Of a stretch of DNA of 64,000 bases, positions 58,701 through 63,799 are shown piece by piece. A program made the translations under genes and the position numbers. How positions within the stretch are numbered: position 1 is the stretch's first letter; every line of letters starts with the position of its first letter. The notes under the pieces were generated by a model. The model was given only the letters and a program-made list of their open reading frames with translations, was not told the DNA's origin and ran no database searches. This DNA is from Pisaster brevispinus (lineage: Eukaryota; Echinodermata; Asteroidea; Forcipulatida; Asteriidae): NCBI GenBank assembly GCA_023634235.1, contig JAMKCF010000016.1:2466001-2530000 (forward strand), read 5' to 3'.

Positions 58701-61700
58701 TGGCAGTGCACAAAAGAGAGCCCAGAACACTTATAATGGAAGAGTAGGGGTTATTCCCAGTATTTCTGGTTCACATAGCAAGCACCCTTATTAACAGGTT
58801 TCCTCAGGTTTACGAGCTACAGTGATTAAGTTCACTTATGAGGCATCTTTTGTTTCATTACCTGATATAATATAGTAATAATACTTGTATTGTAAACCAA
58901 ATATCCACTGAGTGTTAAACAGCCTTTTCATTCTCCAATAATCCAAACAAACCTCCTCTTTCTTGTGGCAGAAATTTTGTTCTTCTGTTGACATGATGTC
59001 GTCATGGAACAACCAGTCCATCATTAAATTCCTCGGTATTGGTGCCAAGTTCACGCTGATCATGGAGTATGCGCCGTATGGATCTTTAGATCGGTACCTG
59101 CAGTTAAACTACTCCGCAGTGAACCAGAATCACTTCATCGCTATGGCAGTGCAGCTGGTGGATGGGTTGGAGTACCTGGTAGGTTACATCAGCTTGATTT
59201 TGCAATAACGTTGTATCACTCACAAAAATGCTCTGTGCAAAAACGTTGTAAAAGCATGCGAGCTATTTTGAGTGAGATAGGATGTTTTGACAATTATTGG
59301 TGGCATACTTACAGCTCTGCATACCTTGTAGAGAAATGATGAGCGCTTTGAGATGCCCTAGAGTGTGACCCATGGTTAAAGGTAAGAACTGCGTAGATAC
59401 AATGTACCGGGAATCTGTCCAAGGTTGTTGCTTTATGATGAAAGTTTATCGTTCTTTGTTTATTTCAGGAATCTCGTAAGATTGTTCACGGCAACATCTC
59501 GGCCAAAAACGTGCTGGTCGTGAGAAACAGCCCTCAGATACGGGTCAAACTTGGGGATCCCATGATGAGCACATTCTATCATAGTCTCCCGATGGATAGG
59601 AAGATGAATATGTAAGATCAATATAACAAATTTCTTGCACAATTCTTTCTACGACATCATGCTATTGAGAAATGGGTAATGGGTAGATTAGTTTTACAAA
59701 TGCATTTGTAACAGTGGAATAGTTACAGGTAGTAGGGTAGATATGGGCAAACATTTGGGGAAATTGCGCCTTTGATGATACAAGCATGGAGTTTGGCACA
59801 CAGTCAGAGTATGTCATGAGAAAGATATTTGGCTATAGAGCCATCGCAGCCTGTCATTTGATAAAAGTTAAAGGTAGAATATCAAGCAATTTTAAAGATT
59901 TTTGAGATGGCTGACATTGCTTGTTACTGTACCGTTAACCATGGCCCCATCTGCTGAATACAGTTTTTACTGATGATGTCAGCCTATCGATCCCTTGTAA
60001 CCATTGTTTGTACAACAAAGGGACAAAGATCTGGAATCAGGGACTACACATTAAGCCCTGGAAAAAGGGAAATTTCAAGCATGAGTTCCAGTACCCTTTT
60101 TTCCTCTTTGTACTGGGGAAATGGAGCATAGCATGGTGAGTGTAGCCTTTGCATGCTACACAATGGAATATCCGGGCATAAAGATACGCCATGTGGTCAA
60201 CCAACTGCAACCAAAAGAAGACCTTCCGATATTATTTTAATGTCCCTCGTATCTCACTTTGGAAAAACTGTTTAAGAAATGATCCGGCATTGTCATCCTG
60301 CGTCATATGGTTAATGATTTCTTCTTTCTTGGGCAGTGTTCGCTGGACAGCCCCCGAGCTTCTGCACCCCAACGTGGAGCCAACACTTGAAAGTGATCGC
60401 TGGAGCTTTGGAATGGTTGTCTGGCAGATTTGGTCACTCGGCAAAATGCCATTTGAAGATTTGACAGATTTGGAGGTATAAATGATTATATTTGTTTATA
60501 CCACATAACTTGTGTTAAGATGGTCATGGTGGAAAAACTTTACTTCAGTATTTTTGCCTAATGCTATAGTTTTGAGAAATGAGTAAAACAATTAGTCTTG
60601 CAAGAGAAAGCTCATTGTTTTAAAAGTTGGGTCCTAAATTGGTTTTTTGTCAACGTAATGCTGATTTATAGGCAAGATTATAAAGAAATGTACAATAAAA
60701 GTCACATGTGAAAGTTTCAGCTGGATACAGTGTGTAATTGATAAGTAAACAGCAAAAAACATCATTGTATTTTCCATCAATGTTTTAGCGAGGTGACAGC
60801 AGGTACCAAGCGCATCTCTGCAGCACTCGCGAACAGACACTAACTCACAGAAATCTTACAAACGATTCAAGCATGACTCAAATGTACTTCTTTGCTACTT
60901 CTATTTCAGGTGTTACAAAAGTACAGCAGATTTGAATTCCCCCCATTCTCTCCTACCTGTTTGGAAGCCGTCAACAAACTGATCAAAAACTGCTGGCGAC
61001 ACACTCCAATGGATCGCTATACCTGCAAGCAGTTACTCAGAGAAATCAGCAGCATATATTTACGTGAGTAAAATATTGGCCGTCTTGGTCATGTTCCTTG
61101 TATCCAGTGCTAGTATTCATTGCACAAAAAGCAACCAGACTGTTTCTCCATCTAGCCTCAGTTTGGTTACTTTAATGGAATGGGAGTAGATCAAGATGGC
61201 TGCACTATTATAAAGGTCTATTGGAGTCCTATATAGCACACGGATCCATCAATAAGGTGCTCAAGGCGCTTGACCAAAAAGAACAACTTCTTAAAACAGA
61301 TTTTGAAGTTGATGAGTTATGAGACGCATTTATGTAGCACTTTATAAAAGAACCCAGAGCACTTATAGAGTAGGGGTTAACCCCAGTGATTCTGGTTCAC
61401 ATAGCAAGCACTCTTGCTTACAGGTTTCCTCAGGCTTGCGAGTTCACATATAAGGCATCCTTGATTTCATTACCAGAAGTATATAATAATAATAATAGTA
61501 GTAAAAGTTTACAATATAATAACACCTAGCATTTCAACATGCTCTCCTTTGTAAACAAAATCCTGTTTCAGCGGCTAGACACCCAATAATAATAAAATGA
61601 TAAAAAGCAGGATTTATACAGCGCCCAACATCAAACCAGTCACTGAGCGCTTGACAATATTACAAAGGACCAATGTCTGTCACCACGTTGCAGCGCCTCC

Positions 61701-63600
61701 AAGCAAAGTCTGACTTGTTGTTTATTTGACTCATAGGAATCCAAAACGAGGACGGCGCTGAGGGGCTGTACTGGGAGTTCCCAGATGATCAGGATGATCT
61801 GGATTTAATTGAAGAGGATCTCTCGGAGGGCGAGAGGGAAGACGACTTCTCGGATGACAACAGCGACGATCAGACACTCTTCAATAACAGCGTCTCCTCG
61901 AGTTAGTTTTTGAACATTTGTTCCTATTTATAGACCCCGCATTGTTGTGTGTCGTGGCCGAGCGGTCTAGTTCACCGTACCCAAGCTCTGGTGTTGTCAG
62001 CAGCAGAGTGTGGGTTCGAATCCTGGGCATGACACTTGTGCCCCTGAGCAAGGCACTTGACCAAAATTGCTTCGTAAAAAGTTGGGAAGGTAGTGCATTC
62101 TGCTCTACTAGCCAGGCTCCTAGTGGGTGATACCCATGCCTACATCCTTACGGACTGTAAAGGGGGTAACCCAGTTTCAGCCCCAGGAGTAGGTGGCAAC
62201 GTGCCCCTGGTTGACCCAAATCAGTTAAGTGTCGCCCACACCTTGAAGTGGCTGTCTGGCCTTGTGATGTTAAGCGATCTCTCATGAAAAAATATTTATA
62301 ACAAAATACAAAATACAAAATGTACGTCCCATGTGGCTTCTATCTGTCCATGGTCTGCCATTTTGGGCGTTACATTCTATAACAGAACATTACATAACAT
62401 TTGACATTTATAAGGCACTATTACATTAAGATCTTAGAACACATAATAGAAGTTATCATGGAAAGAGGTGAGTCCGAAGAACTTTTTGAAATAGAGATGA
62501 ACTAACAGATTTCCTTACGACTGGAGGATAATTGCTCCAAATCATTGGTCCAGCTACACTGAATGCTTTTTGATCCAGAAGTTTGTAAATTTCCATTGGA
62601 ACATTTTAAGGGGCACCCAAGGCAGTGATGAGGGGCAATAGAGGCAATTACCTTCATTGACTCTTTGAAGTATCAGGCCTCTACTGGGTATACTGGGTGT
62701 ACTGGGTATACTGGGTACATCCAGGGTGGATCAATAATGAACAAGGATAACCCCTAATTGTAACTATTGCTCATTTGTATTTGATAGATCCTCCAGCACT
62801 ACCAAGTCACAACCTTGCAAGTACCTACAATTCCAGCATGTCTAATACCCCAGATGTAAGTGTCCATGCATCATAATTTATTGTGCATTCATAAACACCC
62901 CAGACAGTTCATCCATTCTGTTTGGTCAAGAGGAGGTCACATGGCCATGTTTAAGCAAGCGATCTGAGCATGGTTTGGAGTGTTTAAACATGGCCTGAGG
63001 CAATTGAGTCAAACAAGGGCGCTGTCAGATGGTTGCATGAAGCGTGCAAATTTCACAACTCAATTTAAGTTAGGAGGTCGCATATTTGGCTCCGCGAGGC
63101 TCCGCAATTTGAAACTTGCGAATGATAAATCAAAACTTAAGCGCACATGTTTGAAATTTAAGCGCATGAGTTTGAAACTGAAGCGCTCAAGTTTGAAACT
63201 TGTGCGGCGAAGAGCTAATTGCGCTCAACAAGGATAGAAGTTCACTGCAGAGTCGAAGCGAGTTGAGGCTAAACTGTCAGATTTGTTAACGTTTAAAGGT
63301 TTTTGGATGGTTTTAACTGAAAGGTATTTATGAATTGGAATAAAAGAGTGGTGACTTAGTCTTAAGCAGCCGTTTAAACCTTGCAGGGTCATGTCCGTGC
63401 GATAAAATCTAACTCGCAAATGGCTCGTTACAAAGTTGTATATCTGTATAAGCCACTATTGATTTTTAACATATTCCAACTGTGTGCTATCACTTTGTTT
63501 TTAACCACAGCAACTGCAGAATGTCAGTCGTCTTGTGAAGTTCAAAGGAATCGAGAAGGTCAATGAAGGAACGTTGACAACGGAGAAGTCACTTGGAGAA
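31850..63600 (+). CDS. JAK: Janus kinase (JAK), N-terminus to start of JH1 (3' end outside window)
   Basis: A receptor-associated tyrosine kinase that phosphorylates cytokine receptors and STATs. Fourteen coding exons join in one frame to 825 residues: FERM F1-F2-F3 (about 10-290), SH2 (about 320-425, binding Arg352 in YLIRQ), pseudokinase JH2 (about 455-717), acidic linker (718-795) and the first 30 residues of JH1, stopping at LGE of the glycine loop. JH2 has LGSGDFTSVYKG and VAIK (Lys491), but HGNISAKN (579-586) replaces HRDLAARN and DPM (602-604) replaces DFG, as in JAK2-type JH2. Segments such as GYLFAQYHHDF and SLVSLIDGYCRL are diagnostic. The ATG at 31850 has an in-frame TAA 27 bases before it and A at -3, G at +4. 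Vertebrates have four JAKs; this looks like a single invertebrate type. Confidence 0.96.
32644..34005. mobile_element. hAT-like element, 1362 bp, 16-bp perfect terminal repeats
   Basis: Ends TAAGCTTGGGCGATAC and GTATCGCCCAAGCTTA, flanked by GCTAGAGT (32636-32643) and GCTAGAGC (34006-34013), an 8-bp duplication with one mismatch. Subterminal ATATCGCGATA palindromes recur at both ends. The middle contains a CpG-rich block near 33000-33180 and a duplicated segment at 33361-33640. No transposase frame recognised. Confidence 0.82.
33361..33640 (+). repeat. Internal duplication of about 140-150 bp in the hAT element
   Basis: GGGGAAGCCCAGGCTGAGCA-ACGGACGCGGTAA...AATGTGCGTGATTGGCTA is followed by a second copy, GGGGAAGCCCCAGGCTGAGC-AACGGATGCGGTAA...AATGTGCGTGATTGGCTA. 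Confidence 0.8.
34610..34790 (-). mobile_element. tRNA-derived SINE (TAGCTCAGTTGG type), minus strand
   Basis: On the minus strand: CTAGCTCAGTTGGTAGAGCG (A-box) and TTGGTTCAAGTCCTGCTCC (B-box) about 40 bases apart, followed by the body GACAAATTTGTC-like ...CCCAAGTTATTACAAATT. Both pol III boxes look intact, unlike the decayed copy at 15930. Confidence 0.75.
34926..35285. mobile_element. Two TCATAGAGCTGC-family MITE copies
   Basis: Bases 34926-35115 run from GGGCCCAACTTCATAGAG to GAGCAGCTCTTTAAAATTGG; 35165-35285 hold a second, end-truncated body (GGCTGGTAACCTTATTCTGG). Both sit just before the next JAK exon. Confidence 0.65.
35457..35645 (+). CDS. JAK: JAK exon: end of F2, start of F3
   Basis: Residues 177-239: IKDSLDEFRRCDQD, then HMMFLISLMEEHETWGVEEF and GQTFEVSIAYKGVKQ. 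It aligns with the JAK2 '[21 protein letters not shown]' region. Acceptor TTGCAAAG, donor GTATGA; phase 0 at both ends. Confidence 0.9.
35690..35990 (+). repeat. Dispersed SINE-like repeat
   Basis: ATAAAGTGCTAAAGGCAC, GGAACGTTCTCAGCTCCCTTG and ACAAACCCACATTCTGATGA resemble blocks at 30880-31010 and 36980-37140. No A/B-boxes recognised. Confidence 0.45.
36118..36943. mobile_element. hAT-like element, 826 bp, perfect 8-bp target duplication
   Basis: Ends CAGGGTTGTAGCCACGC and GAATTTTTGGAGT-side TAGCTACAACCCTG, flanked on both sides by AACATGCC (36110-36117, 36944-36951). It has GCCGGTCGG and TTAGCCGGCACT subterminal motifs and no transposase. It sits in a JAK intron. Confidence 0.92.
36405..36872. 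repeat. Inverted repeat inside the hAT element
   Basis: TTTTAACCCTAACCCC at the left and GGTTAGGGTTAAAAC at the right. Inside, the motif CTGCCAAATGCAACA (and GCTAAATGCAACA, TGTTGCATTTAGCA) recurs at least six times in both orientations. Either a nested MITE or the subterminal repeats of the host element. Confidence 0.6.
36960..38429. other. JAK intron, dispersed repeats only
   Basis: 36980-37140 is a dispersed repeat (TATGGTGCTTTGAAACACG, CCATCTCAACTCCTTTGGAG). Bases 37228-37238 are a G run. 38268-38310 repeats the 9882-9950 block. No exon seen. Confidence 0.4.
38430..38546 (+). CDS. JAK: JAK exon: FERM F3
   Basis: Residues 240-278: ARFFKLFFEDILSVGMMASR, then SSNWIVLVNQREGQPK, like JAK2 'LYCDFPNIIDVSIKQ ... 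VVTIHKQDGKN'. Acceptor GCATTGCAG, donor GTACAG; phase 0. Confidence 0.88.
39013..39045 (+). repeat. GAATT microsatellite
   Basis: ATTGAATTGAAATTGAATTG-AATTGAATTGA, a short pentamer array. Confidence 0.75.
39262..39635 (+). mobile_element. SINE-like element ending in a GAAAT microsatellite
   Basis: A tRNA-like head (GTGTAGTGGTTTCTTTCCTC; B-box-like GGTTCGAATTAC) is followed by GGGTTTCCCCCTAGAGTAG, TTCTTGGTTAGAACAGATTAAG and a GAAAT array of about 95 bp (39541-39635) as 3' tail. Structure fits a SINE; the head is not a recognisable tRNA isotype. Confidence 0.6.
39640..39910 (+). repeat. Dispersed repeat 'TTTCATTATTTTCTTGC', copy 1
   Basis: GGCATGAAGCCTTTCTCAGG, TTTCTTTCATTATTTTCTTGC, CTCAAATTTTCACAGGTTTG and TTATTTTATGCATG. 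The second copy begins at about 63800 and runs off the right edge. Confidence 0.6.
40190..40575 (+). mobile_element. tRNA-Leu SINE, 3' body without head
   Basis: CGTAAAAGAACCCAGTGCAC, GGTTTGATTGGCTGCATATTG, CACCTTGTAAACCATTAAATG, GTCACTGAGTGACAGATATG and GCGCTATATAAGAAGCC, then a TTA repeat tail. Matches 41500-41860 and 48258-48530. Confidence 0.75.
40600..40900 (+). mobile_element. Second SINE family (GGCGTAGTGGGTAAAGCGC head)
   Basis: A-box-like TGGCGTAGTGGG and B-box-like GGTTTGATACCC, 40-50 bases apart, then GGGCCCTCCGGTTTTCCTCC. It lies directly after the previous SINE's tail. The open frame over it (from 40681) is not a gene. Confidence 0.55.
41270..41415 (+). mobile_element. Truncated tRNA-Leu SINE head
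   Basis: ATGGCCGAGAGGTCTCTAGTGC, CAGACTTCAAGTCTGG and ATTTCGGATTTGTGTCCTGG. A diverged copy running straight into the fuller one at 41419. Confidence 0.65.
41419..41860 (+). mobile_element. Full-length tRNA-Leu(CAA)-derived SINE
   Basis: The head has A-box TGGCCGAGCGG (41425-41435), anticodon arm CCAGACTCAAGCTCTG and B-box GGTTCGAGTCC (41483-41493), as in tRNA-Leu CAA. The body and a TTATTATTA tail follow. Both pol III boxes match consensus, making this the best preserved copy in the window. A further 3' fragment follows at 41860-41950. Confidence 0.82.
42041..42254. mobile_element. MITE-like inverted repeat (GCCTCCCAC)
   Basis: GCCTCCCACGCTCCAGGGTA-CCAATATTTATATCCACAC is mirrored by GTGTGGATGTAAATATTGGT-ACC...GTGGGAGGGG. 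The centre is AT-rich. No protein. Confidence 0.75.
42780..43345 (-). mobile_element. tRNA-Leu SINE, minus strand, interrupted by a MITE
   Basis: On the minus strand the head lies at the right end (43345 side: GGCCGAATGGTCAAGC, CTCAAGCTCTGATGTG, GAGTCCCCAGTC-like) and the body runs leftward to about 42780. The body is split at 42975-43118 by an inserted MITE. Confidence 0.75.
42975..43118. mobile_element. 144-bp MITE inserted in a SINE, CTG target duplication
   Basis: Perfect ends GGGTCGATTTCACAAA and TTTGTGAAATCGACCC. The interior is mirrored (ACTTAGGACTAGTCCTAGG, AGTCCTAAGTTAAGACCAG). CTG flanks both sides (42972-42974, 43119-43121). Intact SINE copies read AAGTG(C/T)ACTGGGTTCTTTT across the site, so the empty target is visible. 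Confidence 0.93.
43480..43830 (+). repeat. Dispersed repeat 'ATGAATCGTTT' family, copy 2
   Basis: GAGAAAACAGCAAAAAACTTTCAC and CATCCACGTTTAGCTAGGTGGCAGC match 57770-57900 and, reversed, 13560-13660. Confidence 0.6.
44384..44700 (+). pseudogene. LINE reverse-transcriptase C-terminal fragment
   Basis: An open frame reads RTSSVADILDTLHWEQLHYQ, RAMQRLTLLYKSTSHKI, SLTHIAASKNCYKYSLFPQT and FLDFNKL. This pattern (SSVxxxLxxLxW ... R..RL..LYK ... YKYSFFPxTIxxWNxL) is the C-terminal tail of CR1/L2/Jockey-type LINE polymerases. The upstream polymerase domain is not seen, so this is a 5'-truncated dead copy. It is in the large JAK intron in sense orientation. Confidence 0.75.
45000..45150 (-). repeat. 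Reverse 'GCCTCCATGCCC'-family fragment plus MITE end
   Basis: AGGCCTGGAATTTCATCTTG-AGAGGGCAAG is the reverse of TTGCCCTCTCAAGATGAAATTCC. At 45121 it abuts GGGCCCAATTTCATAGAGCTGC, an end of the TCATAGAGCTGC MITE. Confidence 0.6.
45945..46080. mobile_element. TCATAGAGCTGC-family MITE, partial copy
   Basis: AATGAGCAGGATACCAGTCACATGG, TGGCTGGTAACCAAATTCTGG and AAGCAGCTGTATGAAATTTGG. Confidence 0.65.
46838..47210 (+). mobile_element. tRNA-Leu SINE, diverged copy
   Basis: Begins in the head (TTTCTGATCAGCAGAGTGTG, GGTTGGAGTTCCGGTC) and continues through TTGTCCTTCGGATCTGGGACG and AAGGGGTTTGCCACGGTG to GCACTGTATAAGAACTGCG. The first tRNA half is gone. Confidence 0.7.
47930..48150 (-). repeat. Dispersed repeat 'ATGAATCGTTT' family, partial copy 3
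   Basis: CCTGTTGTCACCTCGCAACTTC, TAGACACTGTATTCAGCTAAAAC and CATCTTTCTTGATAATTTG match the copy at 13540-13690, same orientation. Confidence 0.6.
48258..48533 (+). mobile_element. tRNA-Leu SINE 3' body with TTA tail
   Basis: GAGAAGGGGTCCGCCCCGGTG to GAACGCTATATAAGAAGCC, then ATTATTATT. A TGTACATG-rich stretch has expanded in its middle (about 48333-48372). Confidence 0.75.
48654..48918 (+). repeat. 88-bp tandem repeat, three copies
   Basis: Units start at 48654, 48742 and 48830 (AAGTGGTGAAAAGAAACAGT...). They differ at only a few positions, so the expansion looks recent. Confidence 0.92.
49060..49365 (-). mobile_element. tRNA-Leu SINE, minus strand, near full length
   Basis: Reverse complement reads GGCCTAGCGGCTAAGAGCAC, TTCAAGCTCTGGTGTTTGATC and GGGTTCGAGTCCCGGTCG, then the body with CACTTCAAGGTGTGGG-type 3' end as at 61949-62290. 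Confidence 0.78.
49760..49789 (+). repeat. Poly-A run
   Basis: About 30 consecutive A, next to a reverse partial copy of the 29098/30206 repeat family. Confidence 0.9.
50385..50450. repeat. GCGTGCG-rich palindromic cluster
   Basis: TTTTTCGCACGCCTGAGG, TTTTAGGCGTGCGATGGCG and GGGTGCGATCGCACGCCTC. CpG-rich inverted motifs within a decayed repeat (about 49800-50580). An open frame of 97 codons covers it; I see no protein family in it. Confidence 0.55.
50801..50988 (+). repeat. Exact 94-bp tandem duplication
   Basis: Units 50801-50894 and 50895-50988 appear identical by eye (AAATCGCACAAATCCACAAA...). Very recent duplication or an assembly artefact. Confidence 0.95.
51018..52440 (+). mobile_element. 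Long non-coding repeat ending in a hairpin
   Basis: The left start GGTGTTCGTGATGCGATGTC resembles the right end AGGTGTTCGTGCACATATTG-CACAAACACCT, which is itself a hairpin. The body contains repeated paragraphs: TTCAACTTCCGGTTTGAACC / GAAAGTCAAGGTCAAATGGGG; CCCAATGATGTCATCATGAC / CCCGATGACGTCATCATGAC; GTTCAATTGTCTGATGAGTTTC. A GAAGAAGAA run precedes the end. No long frame. Class uncertain; the 3' hairpin recalls Helitron-like elements but the ends are not diagnostic. Confidence 0.5.
51361..51461. mobile_element. MITE GGGACACGTTGCCTTGGATCG
   Basis: AAGGGACACGTTGCCTTGGA-TCG and CGATCCAAGGCAATGTGTCCC-TT are 22-23-bp inverted ends around a short centre. It lies inside the longer repeat at 51018-52440 and looks like a later insertion. 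Confidence 0.85.
52740..53080 (-). mobile_element. tRNA-Leu SINE, minus strand, diverged
   Basis: Minus strand: GGCCGACCAAGCTCTGGTGTT, GAGTTCGAGTCCTGGTC, CTTGACATTTGTGTCC, AACCCAGTTACACTTTTG and CCTTGTAAACCCTTATAAGG. It ends about 175 bases before the next JAK exon. Confidence 0.72.
53255..53412 (+). CDS. JAK: JAK exon: FERM-SH2 junction
   Basis: Residues 279-330: EFLMECKEKAESLVSLIDGY, CRLQVDYYHYLCPECAPPS and KNRCHGPI. It matches the JAK2 '[20 protein letters not shown]' block. Acceptor GTCCCCAG, donor GTAAGT; the last two bases start a Pro codon. Confidence 0.96.
53694..53842 (+). CDS. JAK: JAK exon: SH2 core
   Basis: Residues 331-380: KIEDAGTEDGIYLIRQNPED and FFSYCLTVRMGGDIKNYKIL. Arg352 in YLIRQ is the expected phosphotyrosine-binding position. 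Acceptor TTCCGCCAG, donor GTGAGA. Confidence 0.96.
53880..54210 (+). mobile_element. tRNA-Leu SINE, second 3' subtype
   Basis: The head CGGCCGAGCGGATAAGAGCA and CGGACTCAAACTCTGG is followed by a different 3' end (GGTTCACATAGCAAGCACCC, CAGGTTTCCTCAGGCTTGCG, GAGGCATCCTTGATTTCATTAC). The same subtype is at 58548-58860 and 61365-61490. It starts only about 38 bases after the SH2 exon. Confidence 0.78.
54513..54700. mobile_element. Hairpin element with about 90-bp arms
   Basis: TTGGTGGTCCAGGAATTAAAG-TGTGTGAAATAGGTTT ... CTTGATAATTTTA is mirrored by TAAAATTATCAAGGATCAGG ... AAACCTATTTGACACACTTT-AATTCCTGGACCACCAA, with a very short loop (about 54599-54604). Non-coding foldback. Confidence 0.88.
55080..55275. 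repeat. CpG-rich repeat with duplicated CGCCAT-TTGTAGGGCA
   Basis: GTCGCCATCTTGTAGGGCAA and GACGCCATGTTGTAGGGCAG bracket a CpG-rich 100 bp (ATGCGCGTCTAAACGCG). The open frame on the minus strand here has no recognised family. Confidence 0.5.
55401..55610. mobile_element. Hairpin element with near-perfect 60-bp arms
   Basis: Left arm ATAAGAAGTAACTATAAATA-GTAAACTTGCGGGTACAACC-ATGTATAAAATCTCTTTTGAGG; the right arm is its near-exact reverse complement (CCTCAAAAGAGATTTCATAC...). The loop holds GTGGTCTCGACGTTTTGAAC-AGTGTACTCTGCTCGTCTTC, shared with 1370-1412. Confidence 0.92.
55720..55790 (+). repeat. TTTA/TTTG microsatellite
   Basis: ATTTATTTGTTTATTTGTTT-ATTTATTTG-type tetramers, resembling the SINE-tail-like run at 3633-3665. 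Confidence 0.8.
55790..57270. other. JAK intron, AT-rich repeats, no exon seen
   Basis: Contains TTATTATTATTTG runs near 56810-56840 and A-rich stretches. No coding signal until the exon at 57280. Confidence 0.4.
57280..57414 (+). CDS. JAK: JAK exon: SH2 C-terminal half
   Basis: Residues 381-425: DGSVSLPGQHSFPDVRSLAE, HYRRDVNCACLDGPLTKVVS. The HSFPDVRSLAEHYR helix is typical of SH2. Acceptor CCTCAACAG, donor GTAAAA; one base carries over. Confidence 0.94.
57700..58025 (+). repeat. Dispersed repeat 'ATGAATCGTTT' family, copy 4
   Basis: GTGAAAGTTTCAGCTGATTAC, GAGAAAACAGCAAAAAACTG and CATCCACGTTTAGTGAGGTGACAGC. It contains a perfect hairpin at 57931-57966 (CTGAGAAACGATTC-TTGCAT-GAATCGTTTCTCAG). 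It ends about 85 bases before the next exon. Confidence 0.7.
58110..58342 (+). CDS. JAK: JAK exon: SH2-JH2 linker and pseudokinase N-lobe
   Basis: Residues 426-503. The proline-rich linker MLPEPPRPRPPEPSIEW leads to RRKLGSGDFTSVYKGG (glycine loop) and MVPVAIKCPIRNI (beta-3 Lys491). Acceptor CGTCAACAG, donor GTAAGG. Confidence 0.95.
58548..58860 (+). mobile_element. tRNA-Leu SINE, second 3' subtype, copy 2
   Basis: AAGAGCACCGGACTCAAGCTC-TGGTGTTTCTGATCAGCAGAG, then GGTTCACATAGCAAGCACCC, CAGGTTTCCTCAGGTTTACG and GAGGCATCTTTTGTTTCATTACC. The A-box side is lost. Confidence 0.75.
58972..59178 (+). CDS. JAK: JAK exon: JH2 helix C to hinge and helix E
   Basis: Residues 504-572: CSSVDMMSSWNNQSIIKFLG, FTLIMEYAPYGSLDRYLQLN, FIAMAVQLVDGLEYL. 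The hinge and GSLDRYL match JAK JH2. The helix-C glutamate position appears to be Ser507 or a neighbour. Acceptor TGTGGCAG, donor GTAGGT. Confidence 0.95.
59469..59611 (+). CDS. JAK: JAK exon: JH2 catalytic-loop remnant
   Basis: Residues 573-619: ESRKIVHGNISAKNVLVVRN and RVKLGDPMMSTFYHSL. HGN replaces HRD and DPM replaces DFG, marking it a pseudokinase. Acceptor TTATTTCAG, donor GTAAGA; ends with AT, completed to Ile. Confidence 0.96.
60337..60475 (+). CDS. JAK: JAK exon: JH2 APE motif and helix F
   Basis: Residues 620-666: VRWTAPELLHPNVEPTLESD and RWSFGMVVWQIWSLGKMPFE. APE and D-x-WSFG are well kept. Acceptor TTGGGCAG, donor GTATAA. Confidence 0.96.
60540..60900 (+). repeat. Dispersed repeat 'ATGAATCGTTT' family, copy 5
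   Basis: GTCACATGTGAAAGTTTCAGC, ACAGCAAAAAACATC, TTTTAGCGAGGTGACAGCAGG and AAACGATTCAAGCATGA. It fills the intron between two JH2 exons. Confidence 0.65.
60910..61063 (+). CDS. JAK: JAK exon: JH2 C-lobe end
   Basis: Residues 667-717: YSRFEFPPFSPTCLEAVNKL, IKNCWRHTPMDRYTCKQLLR, EISSIYL. CW-x(6)-R is the standard C-lobe motif. Acceptor CTATTTCAG, donor GTGAGT; one C carries over. Confidence 0.95.
61365..61490 (+). mobile_element. tRNA-Leu SINE, second 3' subtype, 3' fragment
   Basis: GGTTCACATAGCAAGCACTC, CAGGTTTCCTCAGGCTTGCG, AAGGCATCCTTGATTTCATTACC. Bases 61240-61340 before it are a reverse fragment like 52705-52800. Confidence 0.7.
61737..61901 (+). CDS. JAK: JAK exon: acidic JH2-JH1 linker
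   Basis: Residues 718-772. About 20 of 55 residues are Asp or Glu (PDDQDDLDLIEEDLSEGERE, then DDFSDDNSDDQTLFNN). The exon ends TCCTCGA with donor GTTAGT. Reading through the donor gives TAG two codons on, so an unspliced transcript would stop here. Acceptor GACTCATAG. Confidence 0.88.
61949..62290 (+). mobile_element. tRNA-Leu SINE, full length
   Basis: A-box TGGCCGAGCGG (61955-61965) and B-box GGTTCGAATCC (62013-62023) are intact. The 3' end TTGAAGTGGCTGTCTGGCCT-TGTGATGTTAAGCGATCTCT is the third subtype, also seen reversed at 10945 and 49060. It starts 48 bases after the acidic-linker exon. Confidence 0.82.
62600..62720 (+). repeat. GCCTCCATGCCC-family fragment and a 9-bp microsatellite
   Basis: GGGGCAATAGAGGCAATTACC and AGGCCTCTACTGGG, then TACTGGGTA-type 9-mers repeated about four times (62683-62720). 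Confidence 0.6.
62788..62855 (+). CDS. JAK: JAK exon: short linker exon
   Basis: Residues 773-795: PPALPSHNLASTYNSSMSNT. Small Ser/Thr/Pro-rich exon that keeps frame between the acidic linker and JH1. Acceptor TTTGATAG, donor GTAAGT. The main evidence is phase and good splice sites; the sequence itself is not conserved. Confidence 0.75.
63511..63600 (+). CDS. JAK: JAK exon: start of the JH1 tyrosine kinase
   Basis: Residues 796-825: RLVKFKGIEKVNEGTLTTEK then SLGE, entering the glycine-rich loop. Acceptor TTAACCACAG, donor GTAAGG. The next exon, outside the window, should continue G-x-F-G. Confidence 0.92.
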
Positions 63601-63799
63601 GTAAGGATAAGGGGTGTGGTCAAATTAGTAAAAAAGCTGGGGAAATAATTTCTATGTAAGAGTGCTGTAGACCAGCCAAGCTTTCCTCTTCGGTAGCCTG
63701 GCAAGCTGGTCACAAATTTACTGCCTGTTTGTGTAAAAATTTGAAGGCAGGCTTTACTTTCGGTAATTACTATACAGGTTAACGACCATAAAAACTTGT

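Noticed and set aside
61737..61909. JAK gene ending at TAG after the acidic exon
   Set aside because: As the main form this is unlikely, because in-phase exons at 62788 and 63511 lead into JH1 with the expected LGE glycine-loop start. Kept as a finding about possible intron retention.
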